NCBI GenBank assembly: GCA_022616435.1
Contig: JAKEET010000101.1
Span: 1 to 64,000 of the forward strand
Direction: 5' to 3'
Source: Gemmataceae bacterium
Lineage (GTDB): Bacteria > Planctomycetota > Planctomycetia > Gemmatales > Gemmataceae
DNA: 64,000 nt
The position numbers and the translations under genes are program-made. Under the pieces are notes generated by a model that ran no database searches, had not been told where the DNA came from, and was given only the letters and a program-made list of their open reading frames with translations. Below are positions 26,217 through 35,599 of the stretch, piece by piece (position 1 is the stretch's first letter; each line of letters begins with the position of its first letter).

Positions 26217-29200
26217 TCACCGCGCTCGCCTGACCACGATCCGCGCCACGATCGGGTCGCTCAGCTCCAGCCCGTCGGAGATGCGGTAGCTGAACGTCAC
26301 GGCCCCGGCGAAGTTCCGCGGCGGCGTGTAACGGAACGAGCCGTTGGCGCGGAGCACGAGCCGGCCCCGGCGCGGACGAGTTTCCAGGACGGTTTGCAGG
26401 CGGCCGCCGTTGGGATTGGCCGCGCTCATCAAGACGCCGCGGGGGGCGCGGACGTTCAACACGCGATTGCCGAGCATCCGGAACACACGCGGCGCCGCCG
26501 TCGGCGCCGGGCGGACGTGGATCTGGATCGTGCGCGACACGTCGACGGGCGACGCGCCGTCGCTGCCGCGATCGACGATCCGCAGGTGGACGCTGGCCGG
26601 GCCAGTGGTGTTCGGCGCGGGCGTGAAGGTCATGCCCTCGAAGGCGGCCGCGAACCCGACCCGCAGCGTGATGGGGCCGGTGAACCTGACCTGGCCCGAG
26701 CCGTCGCCTTGCACGCCCAGCCCGGCCGTGCTTCCCAGATGCAGCGTGCCGTTGGTCGCCGTCAGCGTGACTTCGTAGACGGCGCCGAGGAAATCCACAT
26801 CGCTGATGGTCACGGGCGTGCCGTTGGCGGCCGAGAAGACCAGGGTCGTGTTCCGCGACATGGCCAGCACCTCGGTGGGAACGTCGAGCACGGGAACATC
26901 GTTCACTGCGTTGACCTGGATCGTCGCCCGGCCCTGCGCGGCGCTGAAGGCGCTGCTGTCGCCGCCGCCGGTCGCGTCGGCGGCGCTCCCGGCAGGGCCG
27001 GCGGTCATGTCCCAGGCTCGCAACGACACGGCAGCGGTCCCGAAGAAGTCGGCGTCCGGGATGAAGCGGATGCGATGGTCCGGCGCCAGCAACCGAGCGC
27101 TCGCTTCCAGGTTGACCGACGCGTCCTGGGTTTCCGAGAAATCCAGCCACAGGGCGCCGTCGAGCGAGTACTGCCAGCGGCCGAAGCGGTTGTCCACGCC
27201 GGTGACGGCGGCGCCGAGCGGATCGTTCTCCGCATCGGCGACGGCGAGGGCCGCGATCAGGTCGGCGATAAGGTCGCCGGCCGGTTGCAGCGTGTCCTCG
27301 GCGATCGCGGTCAGGGCCGCATCGAGTTCTTGAATCACCGGAGCGTGGTTCAGGGCTTCGAAGGCGCCGATATCGACCACCGCCTCTGCGTCGGCGTCGC
27401 TGACGATGCGTCCGAAGCCGGGGCCGCGCTGGTCGTACTTCAGCTGGTTGCCCTCGCGGTCGATCGCCCACTGGTTGGCGCCGGCGTCGATTGCCGGACT
27501 GCTGTCGATCAGGGCGTGCGTTCCGGTGGGCCCGCCGCGGTTGGCCAGCGTGGCGTCGAGCACCTCGTCCAGGTGCGTGATTCCCAGCTCGGCAAACGTC
27601 AGGTCCGAGCCGTAGCCCAGCGTGCTCGCGTTTCCGGAGGGATCGCCGACCAGGTTGTGGGCGTCGCCGTTGATCGAGCCCGAAACATCATGATGGAACA
27701 CGCTGTCGACGGATTCGTCGATGTTGCCGGCGACGATGGAGTTGCGGACGGTCGCGGACCCGCCGTGCTGATAGATGCCGCCGCCGTGCGTGGTCTCGGA
27801 ATCGTGCGCGACGCCGGATTGGTTCAGCACGATGGTGGAGTTCGCGATTACCACGTTGCCGCTGATGATCGCCAGCCCGCCGCCCGTGCCCGCGGCGCGA
27901 TTGCGCGAGAACGTCGAGTTGCTGATATGGACGTCGCCGGTGGAGGTGTGCAGGCCGCCGCCGCCCTCCTGGGTCGGGTCGGTATCCGCGTCGCTGGCCT
28001 GGTTGTCGCTGAACGTGCTGCCGGCGACGACCAGGGCGCCGAGGTTGAGGATGCCGCCGCCGGAGTCGGCCGCGATGTTGGCGGCGAATGTGGAGTTCAC
28101 GATTTCCAAGGACGCAAGGTTGAAGATGGCGCCGCCGGCGCCGCTGCCGGCATGGGCCGCCAAACCACCGCCGGCGCCGCCGGTAGCAGTGTTGCCCTGG
28201 AAGAGGCTGTGGTTGACGCGGAGGGCGCCGGCACGGATGAAGATGGCGCCGCCCAGGCCAGCGCCGCCGCCGCCGGCGGCCACGACAATCCATTCGCCGG
28301 CGCCGTGGTCGCGGTCGTCGCCGCCGTAATCGCCTGCCGAGCCGAAGCTGCCGGCGCCGCCGCCAAAGCCGCCGCAGCCGCCCCCGAATTCCATGTCGCC
28401 CCCGCCCCCGCCCCCGCCGCCAAACCCGCCATGGCCACCAGGTCGGACACCGTGGCTGACGGCGCCGCCGCCTCCCCCGCCGCCAAAGTCGCCGCCGGCA
28501 GCACCCGACCCGCCGGGCTGGCCGCCGCCCCCCCCGCCGTAGAGAGCGCCGTTCTGCGCGGGAGACTCACCGCCGCCGTTGCCGCCGCCGTTGGCACCCG
28601 AGCCGCCGACGATGGAATCGGCGCCGTCGCCGTTCAGTCCGCCGCCACCGCCGCCGCCGGGGCCGCCGCGGCCACCGTCGCCGTTGAAGCCGCCGCCCCC
28701 GCCGGCGCCGCCGTGAAAGTCGCCGCGACCGCCGTTGCCGCCCAAGCCGCCGCCCAAGCCGCCGGACCAAAGGGATGAGGGACCACCGCCATTGCCGCCG
28801 CTGGCCCGGTTGTCGCGAAACGCGACCCGGTCGATGGCGACGTCGCCCGAGTTGATGAACATCGCCCCGCCCATGCCCGCGCCGCCCCCGCCGCCGTCTT
28901 CGCCGTCGCCGCCCTTGGCCCGGCCGTGGCTGAGCGTCAGATCGCGGAGCTGGAAGCTCGCGTCATTGTCCACCCAGAAAATCCGCGTCAAGTCGTTGCC
29001 GCTGATGGTCAGGTGGTCCTGTCCTGCGCCCTCGATCGTCAACGCGTCGGCAACGAACAAATCGCCGTCCGTCAGCGTGATGGTTTGTGGATCGTCGAAG
29101 AGCTTCGAAAAACGAATCGTGTCGGCGACCGCCGCGCCAGGAACACCCTCGATGAGCCCCTCCTCGGCCGGCGACAAGGCGGACAACGCCAGGTCGCCGT

Positions 29201-29426
29201 TGGCCGCCAGCACGGCTTCGCGCAGCGTCAGCTCGTTGTCCGCCACGACGGTGTCGAGCACGCTGTTGACCGTCAGCACGGCCGGGGCGAAGCGGTCTTC
29301 GAGTGGTTCGAGGCTCAACCGCGACCCGGCAGGTTTCCGAATCGGACGCGCCGGCCGAGGACTGCCGAACCAGCGGGCAATCCGGGAAAATAGCGACGCC
29401 GGGCGCGGACGGTGCGCGGAAGCCAT
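26217..29426 (-). CDS. Giant extracellular beta-helix/cadherin-like protein
   Basis: From ATG at 29426 the product is 1069 residues. Its N-terminus bears the planctomycete sorting motif LEPLEDRFAPA and then a CSLREA-type block (TLREAVLAANGD). Parallel beta-helix repeats follow (VAIDRVAFRDNRAS, FQGNTATGGAGGG, NSTFSDNQASDADT, ISNSTFSRNRAAG), interrupted by a Gly-rich low-complexity region of about 150 residues encoded at 28340-28790. After that come cadherin/Ig-like repeats and an RGRLVLRANGSFRYTPPRNFAG terminal repeat. It is a probable surface adhesin or S-layer-associated protein. It is divergent from an ECF sigma factor 417 bases away. Confidence 0.82.
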   Translation of the reverse strand: MASAHRPRPASLFSRIARWFGSPRPARPIRKPAGSRLSLEPLEDRFAPAVLTVNSVLDTVVADNELTLREAVLAANGDLALSALSPAEEGLIEGVPGAAVADTIRFSKLFDDPQTITLTDGDLFVADALTIEGAGQDHLTISGNDLTRIFWVDNDASFQLRDLTLSHGRAKGGDGEDGGGGGAGMGGAMFINSGDVAIDRVAFRDNRASGGNGGGPSSLWSGGLGGGLGGNGGRGDFHGGAGGGGGFNGDGGRGGPGGGGGGGLNGDGADSIVGGSGANGGGNGGGESPAQNGALYGGGGGGQPGGSGAAGGDFGGGGGGGAVSHGVRPGGHGGFGGGGGGGGDMEFGGGCGGFGGGAGSFGSAGDYGGDDRDHGAGEWIVVAAGGGGAGLGGAIFIRAGALRVNHSLFQGNTATGGAGGGLAAHAGSGAGGAIFNLASLEIVNSTFAANIAADSGGGILNLGALVVAGSTFSDNQASDADTDPTQEGGGGLHTSTGDVHISNSTFSRNRAAGTGGGLAIISGNVVIANSTIVLNQSGVAHDSETTHGGGIYQHGGSATVRNSIVAGNIDESVDSVFHHDVSGSINGDAHNLVGDPSGNASTLGYGSDLTFAELGITHLDEVLDATLANRGGPTGTHALIDSSPAIDAGANQWAIDREGNQLKYDQRGPGFGRIVSDADAEAVVDIGAFEALNHAPVIQELDAALTAIAEDTLQPAGDLIADLIAALAVADAENDPLGAAVTGVDNRFGRWQYSLDGALWLDFSETQDASVNLEASARLLAPDHRIRFIPDADFFGTAAVSLRAWDMTAGPAGSAADATGGGDSSAFSAAQGRATIQVNAVNDVPVLDVPTEVLAMSRNTTLVFSAANGTPVTISDVDFLGAVYEVTLTATNGTLHLGSTAGLGVQGDGSGQVRFTGPITLRVGFAAAFEGMTFTPAPNTTGPASVHLRIVDRGSDGASPVDVSRTIQIHVRPAPTAAPRVFRMLGNRVLNVRAPRGVLMSAANPNGGRLQTVLETRPRRGRLVLRANGSFRYTPPRNFAGAVTFSYRISDGLELSDPIVARIVVRRAR

Positions 29427-29652
29427 GGCAGACTCCTTGTTCGGAAGCCGGGTTGAGTCAGTCGGTATGAGGGCGGCGACCAGCGACCGCCGCTTCGATG
29501 GGAACACTTCGGGGCACGGCCGCGAAACCTAACAGCGCCGCCGGTGTTTCTCCGAAGACGGTGGCGTGGCAGGGATGAGGCAATTGCGAGGTGTTGGAGA
29601 TCGTGAAAACCGGCACAAGCCTCATGGGCATGCGTGCCCCCCCACCCTCGCC

Positions 29653-29752
29653 GAGTTGGCCAACAACGGGAGTTGCTGACACGTAACCTGTTGCCCATGA
29701 ACAGGCTGCGGCGAGCGCCCTTGTTGGCCAACTCGTTCGCTGAGTTGGCCAA
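29653..29752. repeat. Inverted repeats upstream of the ECF sigma gene
   Basis: GAGTTGGCCAACAA (29653-29666) is the exact reverse complement of TTGTTGGCCAACTC (29721-29734), 54 bases apart. A third half, GAGTTGGCCAA, follows at 29742-29752. They lie in the 417-base gap between the giant surface protein and the sigma gene, so they could be operators or a cruciform. No gene was recognised in the rest of the gap (29427-29843). Confidence 0.6.
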
Positions 29753-29843
29753 GTACGGGGAAACTCAAGGGATTTCCAGGCAACATCGGCTTGAAAGGGC
29801 TATCATGGCCTCCGACGACATTCACGTCGGGGGAGTCCGCGGC

Positions 29844-30485
29844 ATGAATCCCGGCAGCGGCAACACCAGCGCCAGCCTTCTCGGCCGGCTCGGGCTCAAC
29901 CCGAACGATCCAGCCGCGTGGCACGAGTTCGTCGAGCGCTACGGCCCGCGCATCCTGCAATGGTGCCGGCACTGGAAGCTGCAAGAAGCCGACGCCGACG
30001 ACGTCACCCAGATCGTGCTCATCAACGTCGCCCGGCAAATGCGTTCGTTTCGTTACGATCCCGCCAAGAGCTTCCGCGGCTGGCTCAAGACCGTCGCCCA
30101 CGCCGCCTGGTGCGACTGGCTGGAGACGCAAAAACGCCCCGGCAAAGGCTCCGGCGACACCGAGATGCTGAAGATGCTCGGCAGCCTGGAGGCCCGCGAC
30201 GATCTGGCCCAGAAGCTCGAAGCCCAGTACGACGCCGAGCTGCTGCAGATCGCCCTGGCACAGGTGCAGCTTCGCGTCCAGCCGCATACCTGGGAAGCGT
30301 TCCGGCTGATGACGTTCGAAGGCCTGCCGGGCGCTGAGGTCGCGGCCCGGCTCGACATGAAAGTGGGCACCGTGTTCGTGGCCAAGAGCAAGGTGCAGAA
30401 AATGGTCCAGGAGCAGGTGCGGGCGATGGAGGAGTTGGAGGCACGGCCGACGCGGCAGCCAGGCCAGGCTGATCATGTCAAGTGA
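29844..30485 (+). CDS. ECF sigma factor
   Basis: From ATG at 29844 (GGGGGAG at 8 bases) the product is 213 residues. Region 2 reads WHEFVERYGPRILQWCRHWKLQEADADDVTQIVLINVARQM...SFRGWLKTVAHAAWCDW, region 4 ends TWEAFRLMTFEGLPGAEVAARLDMKVGTVFVAKSKVQKM. The DADDVTQ and SFRGWL blocks are typical of planctomycete ECFs. It is divergent from the giant surface protein at 26217-29426, its most likely target, and convergent with the PilZ gene. No zinc anti-sigma gene is adjacent. Confidence 0.9.
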   Translation: MNPGSGNTSASLLGRLGLNPNDPAAWHEFVERYGPRILQWCRHWKLQEADADDVTQIVLINVARQMRSFRYDPAKSFRGWLKTVAHAAWCDWLETQKRPGKGSGDTEMLKMLGSLEARDDLAQKLEAQYDAELLQIALAQVQLRVQPHTWEAFRLMTFEGLPGAEVAARLDMKVGTVFVAKSKVQKMVQEQVRAMEELEARPTRQPGQADHVK

Positions 30486-30488
30486 AGG

Positions 30489-30858
30489 TTACCGCAGGGC
30501 CGCGAACTCCGCTTCGTCGAGCGGGCGGTCGAAGACACAGCCGACCAGCCAGCAGGGATTGCCGTCGTCGAGGATCGCGGTGGCGTGGACAACGCGGACC
30601 CGGAGGGTGCGGAGCGGCGCCGGCGGACTCTCGCAAATCCACGAGAAGGGCCGTCCCAGGGCCGAAACGATGCTGCAGGATCAGGCCGATGCCCCCCTGC
30701 GAAATGTCGTGGACACGGCCCGACCACGCCGGCTCGCGGCCACGCGGGGCAACCTGACAGGTGGCGGCCAAATCGCTGGGGATGCGCACGTACGCACGGC
30801 GATCGCGGTCCAGCGAGACCGACGCTTGTTCGCTCGAGATCGGTTCGACATCGGCCAT
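30489..30858 (-). pseudogene. PilZ-domain protein with a 1-base frameshift
   Basis: The N-terminal frame has the PilZ c-di-GMP signature: RRAYVRIPSDLAATCQV followed by GRVHDISQGGIGLIL (RxxxR and D/NxSxxG). At about 30615 the frame turns to Pro/Arg-rich nonsense, while the next frame continues the domain as LRTLRVRVVHATAILDDGN and WLVGCVFDRPLDEAEFAALR with a stop at 30489. Dropping one G of GGCGCCGCTCCGC joins the halves. The gene starts 36 bases after the sigma gene at 30894-31616 on the same strand. Either the protein is lost or the base is an assembly error. Confidence 0.75.
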
Positions 30859-30893
30859 GACACGATCGCCCTCCGAAGGTTAAGCCATACTTG

Positions 30894-31616
30894 TCATGCA
30901 CGCAAGTACGGCCGGCAATAATCGAGCAACCCCAAGCGGAGCAACTCGTCGTCCAGATCGCCGGTGGGCTGGAGCGTCTGACGGATCGACTGGATGAGCA
31001 GGTGGGTGTACCTGGCGCGGGCGTCGTGGAGGTTCTTGCGCACCCAGCCGGCGGACAGCGGCCTGTTCAGGACGGCGGCCAACTGCTCGGCCAGTTCCTG
31101 CGAGGTTGCCTGCGGCGCCTGGGCACGGCTGCGAAGCACCGTGTACAGCGGCTGGCCGGTCGCTTGCTCCCACTCCGCCAGCAGGTCCCAGGCATTGGCC
31201 AGGAGTTGCGCGCGCCACCAGGCGATGTATTCTTCATCGGAAGGGGCCGACCATGCTTCCTGGGCGGGAACATTGTCGGCCACGAGCGGCGCCGGCCGGC
31301 GCTGCTGTTTCCGCTGGTAGTCCACGACAAGGTGATACAGCGCGGTTTTCAAGAAGTCGCGGAGGCGGCCCTTTTCGGGATGGGCGTTGTGAAAATCGCC
31401 GCGGACCAGGCGCAAGGCGAACTCCTGGTACAGATCGTCGGCGACGTCGGCGTCGCGGCAGGCGGCGCGCAGGTAGCGATGGACAGGGGCGCTGTATTGC
31501 TGCAATAGTTGCCGCCGGGCGGCCTTGGCTTCCTCGGACGACTGACCATGGGCGGCGAAGAACACGGTCCACGCGGTGGAGATCTGGCTGAGACGGGACG
31601 CGGTCGCCGATTCCAT
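30894..31616 (-). CDS. ECF sigma factor, divergent from a giant surface protein
   Basis: From ATG at 31616 the product is 240 residues. Region 2 reads HRYLRAACRDADVADDLYQEFALRLVRGDF, with GRLRDFLKTALYHLVVDYQRK; the C-terminal half (SQELAEQLAAVLNRPLSAGWVRKNLHDARARY) is a region-4 HTH. The DLYQEFALRLVRGDF segment is typical of a planctomycete ECF subgroup. It leads a small operon with the broken PilZ gene and is divergent from the repeat protein at 31859. The tail after region 4 (LLRLGLLDYCRPYL) is an extension of unknown role. Confidence 0.87.
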   Translation of the reverse strand: MESATASRLSQISTAWTVFFAAHGQSSEEAKAARRQLLQQYSAPVHRYLRAACRDADVADDLYQEFALRLVRGDFHNAHPEKGRLRDFLKTALYHLVVDYQRKQQRRPAPLVADNVPAQEAWSAPSDEEYIAWWRAQLLANAWDLLAEWEQATGQPLYTVLRSRAQAPQATSQELAEQLAAVLNRPLSAGWVRKNLHDARARYTHLLIQSIRQTLQPTGDLDDELLRLGLLDYCRPYLRA

Positions 31617-31858
31617 GGGAAACTCACAGGGGACAGGCCGTGCGGATTGTAGCATTTTCGTACCGACGCCGCCAGCGTGCAATGCAACCCAAGAACGTAA
31701 GTCGTTGGATCGCTTTGGGTTAGTAGGTTGCATGGCGCGCGCACACACAGAGCGACCACAAACTGGGAGAAAAACGTCGTGCTGCCGTAACACTTCGTCC
31801 GAGGCCCGTACAAGCCTGCGAAGAGCTACCCGTTCAACTCTTTGCAGGAGTGGCCGCC

Positions 31859-34800
31859 ATGATCTTCCAGGCATTGCGCCAGTGCTTCGGTCGCCGGTGG
31901 TTCGGTTCCATATCCTCGACGAGCTCGGTCCGGCCGCCGCGCCGCGCGCGCTGGCAGCCGCGTTTGGAGGAGTTGGAGTCGCGGCTCACGCCCTCACAGA
32001 TCGGCGTCAACGACTTCCGCATCTCGCACATGGGGCCGGAGGGGGATGTGAGATTCGACGCCGAGTATCCCTCGATCGCTTACAACTCGAACGAAAACCA
32101 ATACTTCGCCGTGTGGATTGGCGATGACACGACGGACAACGAGTACGAGGTATTTGGTCAACTGCTGGACAGCGAAGGCCGGGCTCTCGGTCCCAACGTT
32201 CGCATCTCGAACATGGGACCCGATGGCGATGGCGATTCGGACGCATCCAGCCCGGCGGTTGTTTACAACAGCGCCGATAACGAATTCCTGGTCGTTTGGA
32301 GCGCAAGAATGGCAAGCGGTGAACAGGAGATATTCGGACAGCGGCTCGACGGGAGTGGACAAGAAATCGGCGTCAATGATTTTCGCATCTCGCAGATGGG
32401 GCCGGATGGGGACACCGCGTACTCTGCCAGGCTTCCCGCGGTCGCTCTTGACACGACCCACAATCGTTACCTTGTCGTCTGGAGCGGCCACGTGAACGCC
32501 GACGACGAAGAGATTGTTGGGCAATTGCTCGATGCCGCCGGCGCCGCCATCGGCGGCGCGACACGCCTCTCGGATATGGGGCCGGATGGGAATCGCGCCC
32601 TGAACTCGTCCTCGCCGGATGTCGCCTGGAATGCCACCACTGGCGAGTACCTGGTGGTCTGGTGGGGCGACGATGTCGCCGATTCGAGCTTCCAGATTTT
32701 CGGCCAACGACTGGACGCCATGGGCGTGGAGGTTGGCGAGAACGATTTTGCCATTTCGAGCCTCGGGCCGGACAACGACCCCAGCGTACCGTGGTATTAC
32801 TCACCGGTTGGCTCCGCGTATGAGCCAAAGGTCGCATGGAACGGCACCGACAACGAGTATCTGGTCGTCTGGCATGGGGTGGAATCCTACGTTTCATTGC
32901 ATGGCAGTCAAACACCCGACATCGAGATCTATGCCCAGCGGCTGAATGCCATGGGCAACGAGATCGGTGTGAACGACATGCGCATTTCCAACATGGGGCC
33001 GCGACCCAATGGCGGATTCTCCCACACGGCGGTCGGCTACAATCCGTTGGCTCGCGAATACTTGGTCGTCTGGGCCGGCGGCGGAGAGTCGGCCGGCGTG
33101 CCTGACTGGAACCTCGAGATTCTCGGCCAGCGGCTCAACGCGAATCCGGCCGCATTTGGCGAGGTGGGCGGCATGGCCCGCCTGTCGAACACGGGTCCGG
33201 ACAGCGACGACCAATGGAACGGTTTCCTGCCGGCGCTGGCATTCAATTCCTCGGCCAACGAGTTTCTGGTTGCCTGGGGCAGCGACGACCATATGCATTC
33301 GGGAGCGGTGCCCAACGTCGAAAGCGAAATCTTCGGCCAGCGCTTTGGCTACACTGCCCAAGCGCTGGAGGTCGGCGTCAACGACTTCCGCATCTCCCGC
33401 ATGGGGCCTGAAGTCGGCGGCGCCTACGGCGCCTTCGTGCCCGCGGTCGCCTACAACAGCACGGACAACCAGTACCTCGTTGTGTGGGATGGCGATCATA
33501 CCACGAATGGCGAAAACGAGATCTTCGGTCGCCTGCTCGATGCGGCGACAGGCAGGGCGCTCGGCGCCGATTTCCGCATTTCCGACATGGGCCCCGACGG
33601 CAACACCGCCTTCGATGCCTTCGAGCCTGCCGTGGCCTACAACGTCGCGCGGAACGAGTATCTCGTGGTCTGGTACGGCGAGGACAACACCGGGGCGCTG
33701 GTCGCCGATGAGTACGAAATCTTCGCCCAGCGCCTCGACGCCGCCGGCCATCAGATCGGCGTCAACGACTTCCGCATTTCCGATATGGGGCCCGACGGCG
33801 ACACACGGTTCGCGGCGGAAAGTCCGGACCTTGTCTATAACGCCGCCAGTCAGGAATTCCTGGTCGTCTGGCACGGCAGCGACAATGCCGGCGCGCTGGT
33901 GGAGGACGAATACGAGATCTACGGTCAACGCCTTGACGTCGCGGGCAACGCCATCGGCGCCAACGATTTCCGCATTTCCGACATGGGAACGGATGGCGAT
34001 GATCGTTGCGGCGCTTTCAATCCCGCGGTGGCCTGGAACAGCAGTCGCAACGAGTACCTGGTCGTTTGGGACGGCAATGATACGAGTGCATTGGGCATCG
34101 AAGACGAGATTTACGGCCAAAGGCTGGACGCCGCCGGCGCGCCGATGGGCGTCAATGACTTCCGTATCTCGGACATGGGTCCGGACGGGCAAACGCTGTT
34201 CCATGCGTGGAATCCCGACGTGGCTGCCAACAGCATCGGCGGCGAATACCTGGTGGTGTGGGAGGGCAACGACGCCGGCGAAACGGAAATCTTTGGGCAA
34301 CGTCTGACGGCCATGGGCTCGGAGATTGGGGTCAACGATTTCCGCATTTCCAACATCGGCCCCGATGGCGATGCCGACTACAGCGCCAAATACCCAGCGG
34401 TGGAGCATCACGGCGCCGTCAACGAATACCTGGTCGTATGGGATACCTCCGGTTGGTTCACGTCTCCCGCCAACGCGACGGAAATCCATGGTCAACGGCT
34501 CAACGCCGATCCGGCCGAGTTCGGCGAAGTGGGCAGCAACGATTTCCGCCTGTCGGACATGGGGCTTGACGACGAAGCGTCGTATGCCGTCTACCCCGCG
34601 CTGGCGGTGAACCATGCCGGCGACGAAGTCTTGATCGTCTGGGAGGGGAACGACAATTCACGCAACGAGTACGAGGTTTACGGCCAGCGCTTTGCATTCA
34701 ATGTCGAGGTCAACGACGCGCCGACGGGCGTCAACGACACCCTTGCCAGCGTCACCGAGGACTCGCCGGCCCGGATCATTCCTCTTGCCACGCTATTGGC

Positions 34801-35416
34801 AAATGACACCGCAGGCTCGGACGGTGAAGACGATCAGGTGTTGACCATCATCGCCCTCAGCAATGTCGTGGGAGGCACAGCGACTCTCGCGAGCGATCAC
34901 GTAGTCTTCACCCCGGCGGCCAATTACCACGGGCCGGCCGGCTTCACCTACACGCTGGAGGACGACGGCACGACCGCCGGGGTCGCCGATCCGAAGACGA
35001 GCAGCGCCAGCGTGAGTTTCAACTTCACGCCGGTCGATGACGCACCGGTCATGACGATGCCGAAAGCGCCAAGGATGAAAGTCAACTCGACCTTGCGATT
35101 CACCGGCAGCAACCGCCTCAGCGTGGCGGACGCCGATGTCGGCGCCGGCATGGTCCGCGTGACCCTCATGGCGACCAGGGGCTCGCTTCGGCTGCCTTCC
35201 ACCGCCGGCTTGGCGAAGGTTTGGGGCAACGGCCGCAAAGTCATCATCACCGGCTCATTGCCGGCCATCAACGCCACTCTCAATCGCCTCCGCTTCAAGC
35301 CGGCCGCCGGGTTCCGCGGCAAGGCCAAGCTGACCGCATTCGTGACCGACCTGGGAATCAACGGCCAGGGCATCTCCATGGCCGATTTCAAGACGGTGGC
35401 GATTTCTGTGGTGTGA
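31859..35416 (+). CDS. Giant surface protein with 14 tandem repeats
   Basis: ATG at 31859 follows AGGAG at 8 bases; the product is 1185 residues. The N-terminus has the sorting motif LEELESRLTPS. Then 14 repeats of about 65 residues follow, each built on the pattern NEYLVVWxGD, EIFGQRLDAxG, IGVNDFRISDMGPDGD, from about residue 45 to 940. After them come a VCBS/cadherin-like domain (NDAPTGVNDTLASVTED, FTPAANYHGPAGFTYTLEDDG) and a terminal Ig-like segment (LRFKPAAGFRGKAKLTAFVTD). The W/Q/D-rich repeats probably form beta-propeller blades. It is secreted or surface-bound, ligand unknown. Confidence 0.85.
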   Translation: MIFQALRQCFGRRWFGSISSTSSVRPPRRARWQPRLEELESRLTPSQIGVNDFRISHMGPEGDVRFDAEYPSIAYNSNENQYFAVWIGDDTTDNEYEVFGQLLDSEGRALGPNVRISNMGPDGDGDSDASSPAVVYNSADNEFLVVWSARMASGEQEIFGQRLDGSGQEIGVNDFRISQMGPDGDTAYSARLPAVALDTTHNRYLVVWSGHVNADDEEIVGQLLDAAGAAIGGATRLSDMGPDGNRALNSSSPDVAWNATTGEYLVVWWGDDVADSSFQIFGQRLDAMGVEVGENDFAISSLGPDNDPSVPWYYSPVGSAYEPKVAWNGTDNEYLVVWHGVESYVSLHGSQTPDIEIYAQRLNAMGNEIGVNDMRISNMGPRPNGGFSHTAVGYNPLAREYLVVWAGGGESAGVPDWNLEILGQRLNANPAAFGEVGGMARLSNTGPDSDDQWNGFLPALAFNSSANEFLVAWGSDDHMHSGAVPNVESEIFGQRFGYTAQALEVGVNDFRISRMGPEVGGAYGAFVPAVAYNSTDNQYLVVWDGDHTTNGENEIFGRLLDAATGRALGADFRISDMGPDGNTAFDAFEPAVAYNVARNEYLVVWYGEDNTGALVADEYEIFAQRLDAAGHQIGVNDFRISDMGPDGDTRFAAESPDLVYNAASQEFLVVWHGSDNAGALVEDEYEIYGQRLDVAGNAIGANDFRISDMGTDGDDRCGAFNPAVAWNSSRNEYLVVWDGNDTSALGIEDEIYGQRLDAAGAPMGVNDFRISDMGPDGQTLFHAWNPDVAANSIGGEYLVVWEGNDAGETEIFGQRLTAMGSEIGVNDFRISNIGPDGDADYSAKYPAVEHHGAVNEYLVVWDTSGWFTSPANATEIHGQRLNADPAEFGEVGSNDFRLSDMGLDDEASYAVYPALAVNHAGDEVLIVWEGNDNSRNEYEVYGQRFAFNVEVNDAPTGVNDTLASVTEDSPARIIPLATLLANDTAGSDGEDDQVLTIIALSNVVGGTATLASDHVVFTPAANYHGPAGFTYTLEDDGTTAGVADPKTSSASVSFNFTPVDDAPVMTMPKAPRMKVNSTLRFTGSNRLSVADADVGAGMVRVTLMATRGSLRLPSTAGLAKVWGNGRKVIITGSLPAINATLNRLRFKPAAGFRGKAKLTAFVTDLGINGQGISMADFKTVAISVV
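31998..34690. repeat. Coding tandem repeats of about 195 bases
   Basis: Fourteen degenerate copies share the core GGCGTCAACGACTTCCGCAT followed by TTC(C/G)GACATGGGxCC. Copies at 33740-34350 are most alike, suggesting recent amplification there. Confidence 0.8.
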
Positions 35417-35599
35417 TGTCTCGACAACCGCGCGCGATTCGGCTGTAAGTTAGGTGTCAACCTGACCGGACAGATTGGAAATCTATCCCACGTGCCGCGG
35501 CGAAGCGAGCCGCATCGCCCACGACGAGGCAACTGTTGCGAACCGGCTGCGCGATTGTTAGGCTGGGAATCAATCCGCGATTTCCCCGGGAACCAAGTC

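Noticed and set aside
26394-28778. 794-codon open frame on the plus strand
   Set aside because: It is antisense to the giant beta-helix protein, whose GC-rich glycine codons keep the opposite frames open; its translation has Ala/Arg/Val bias and no domains.
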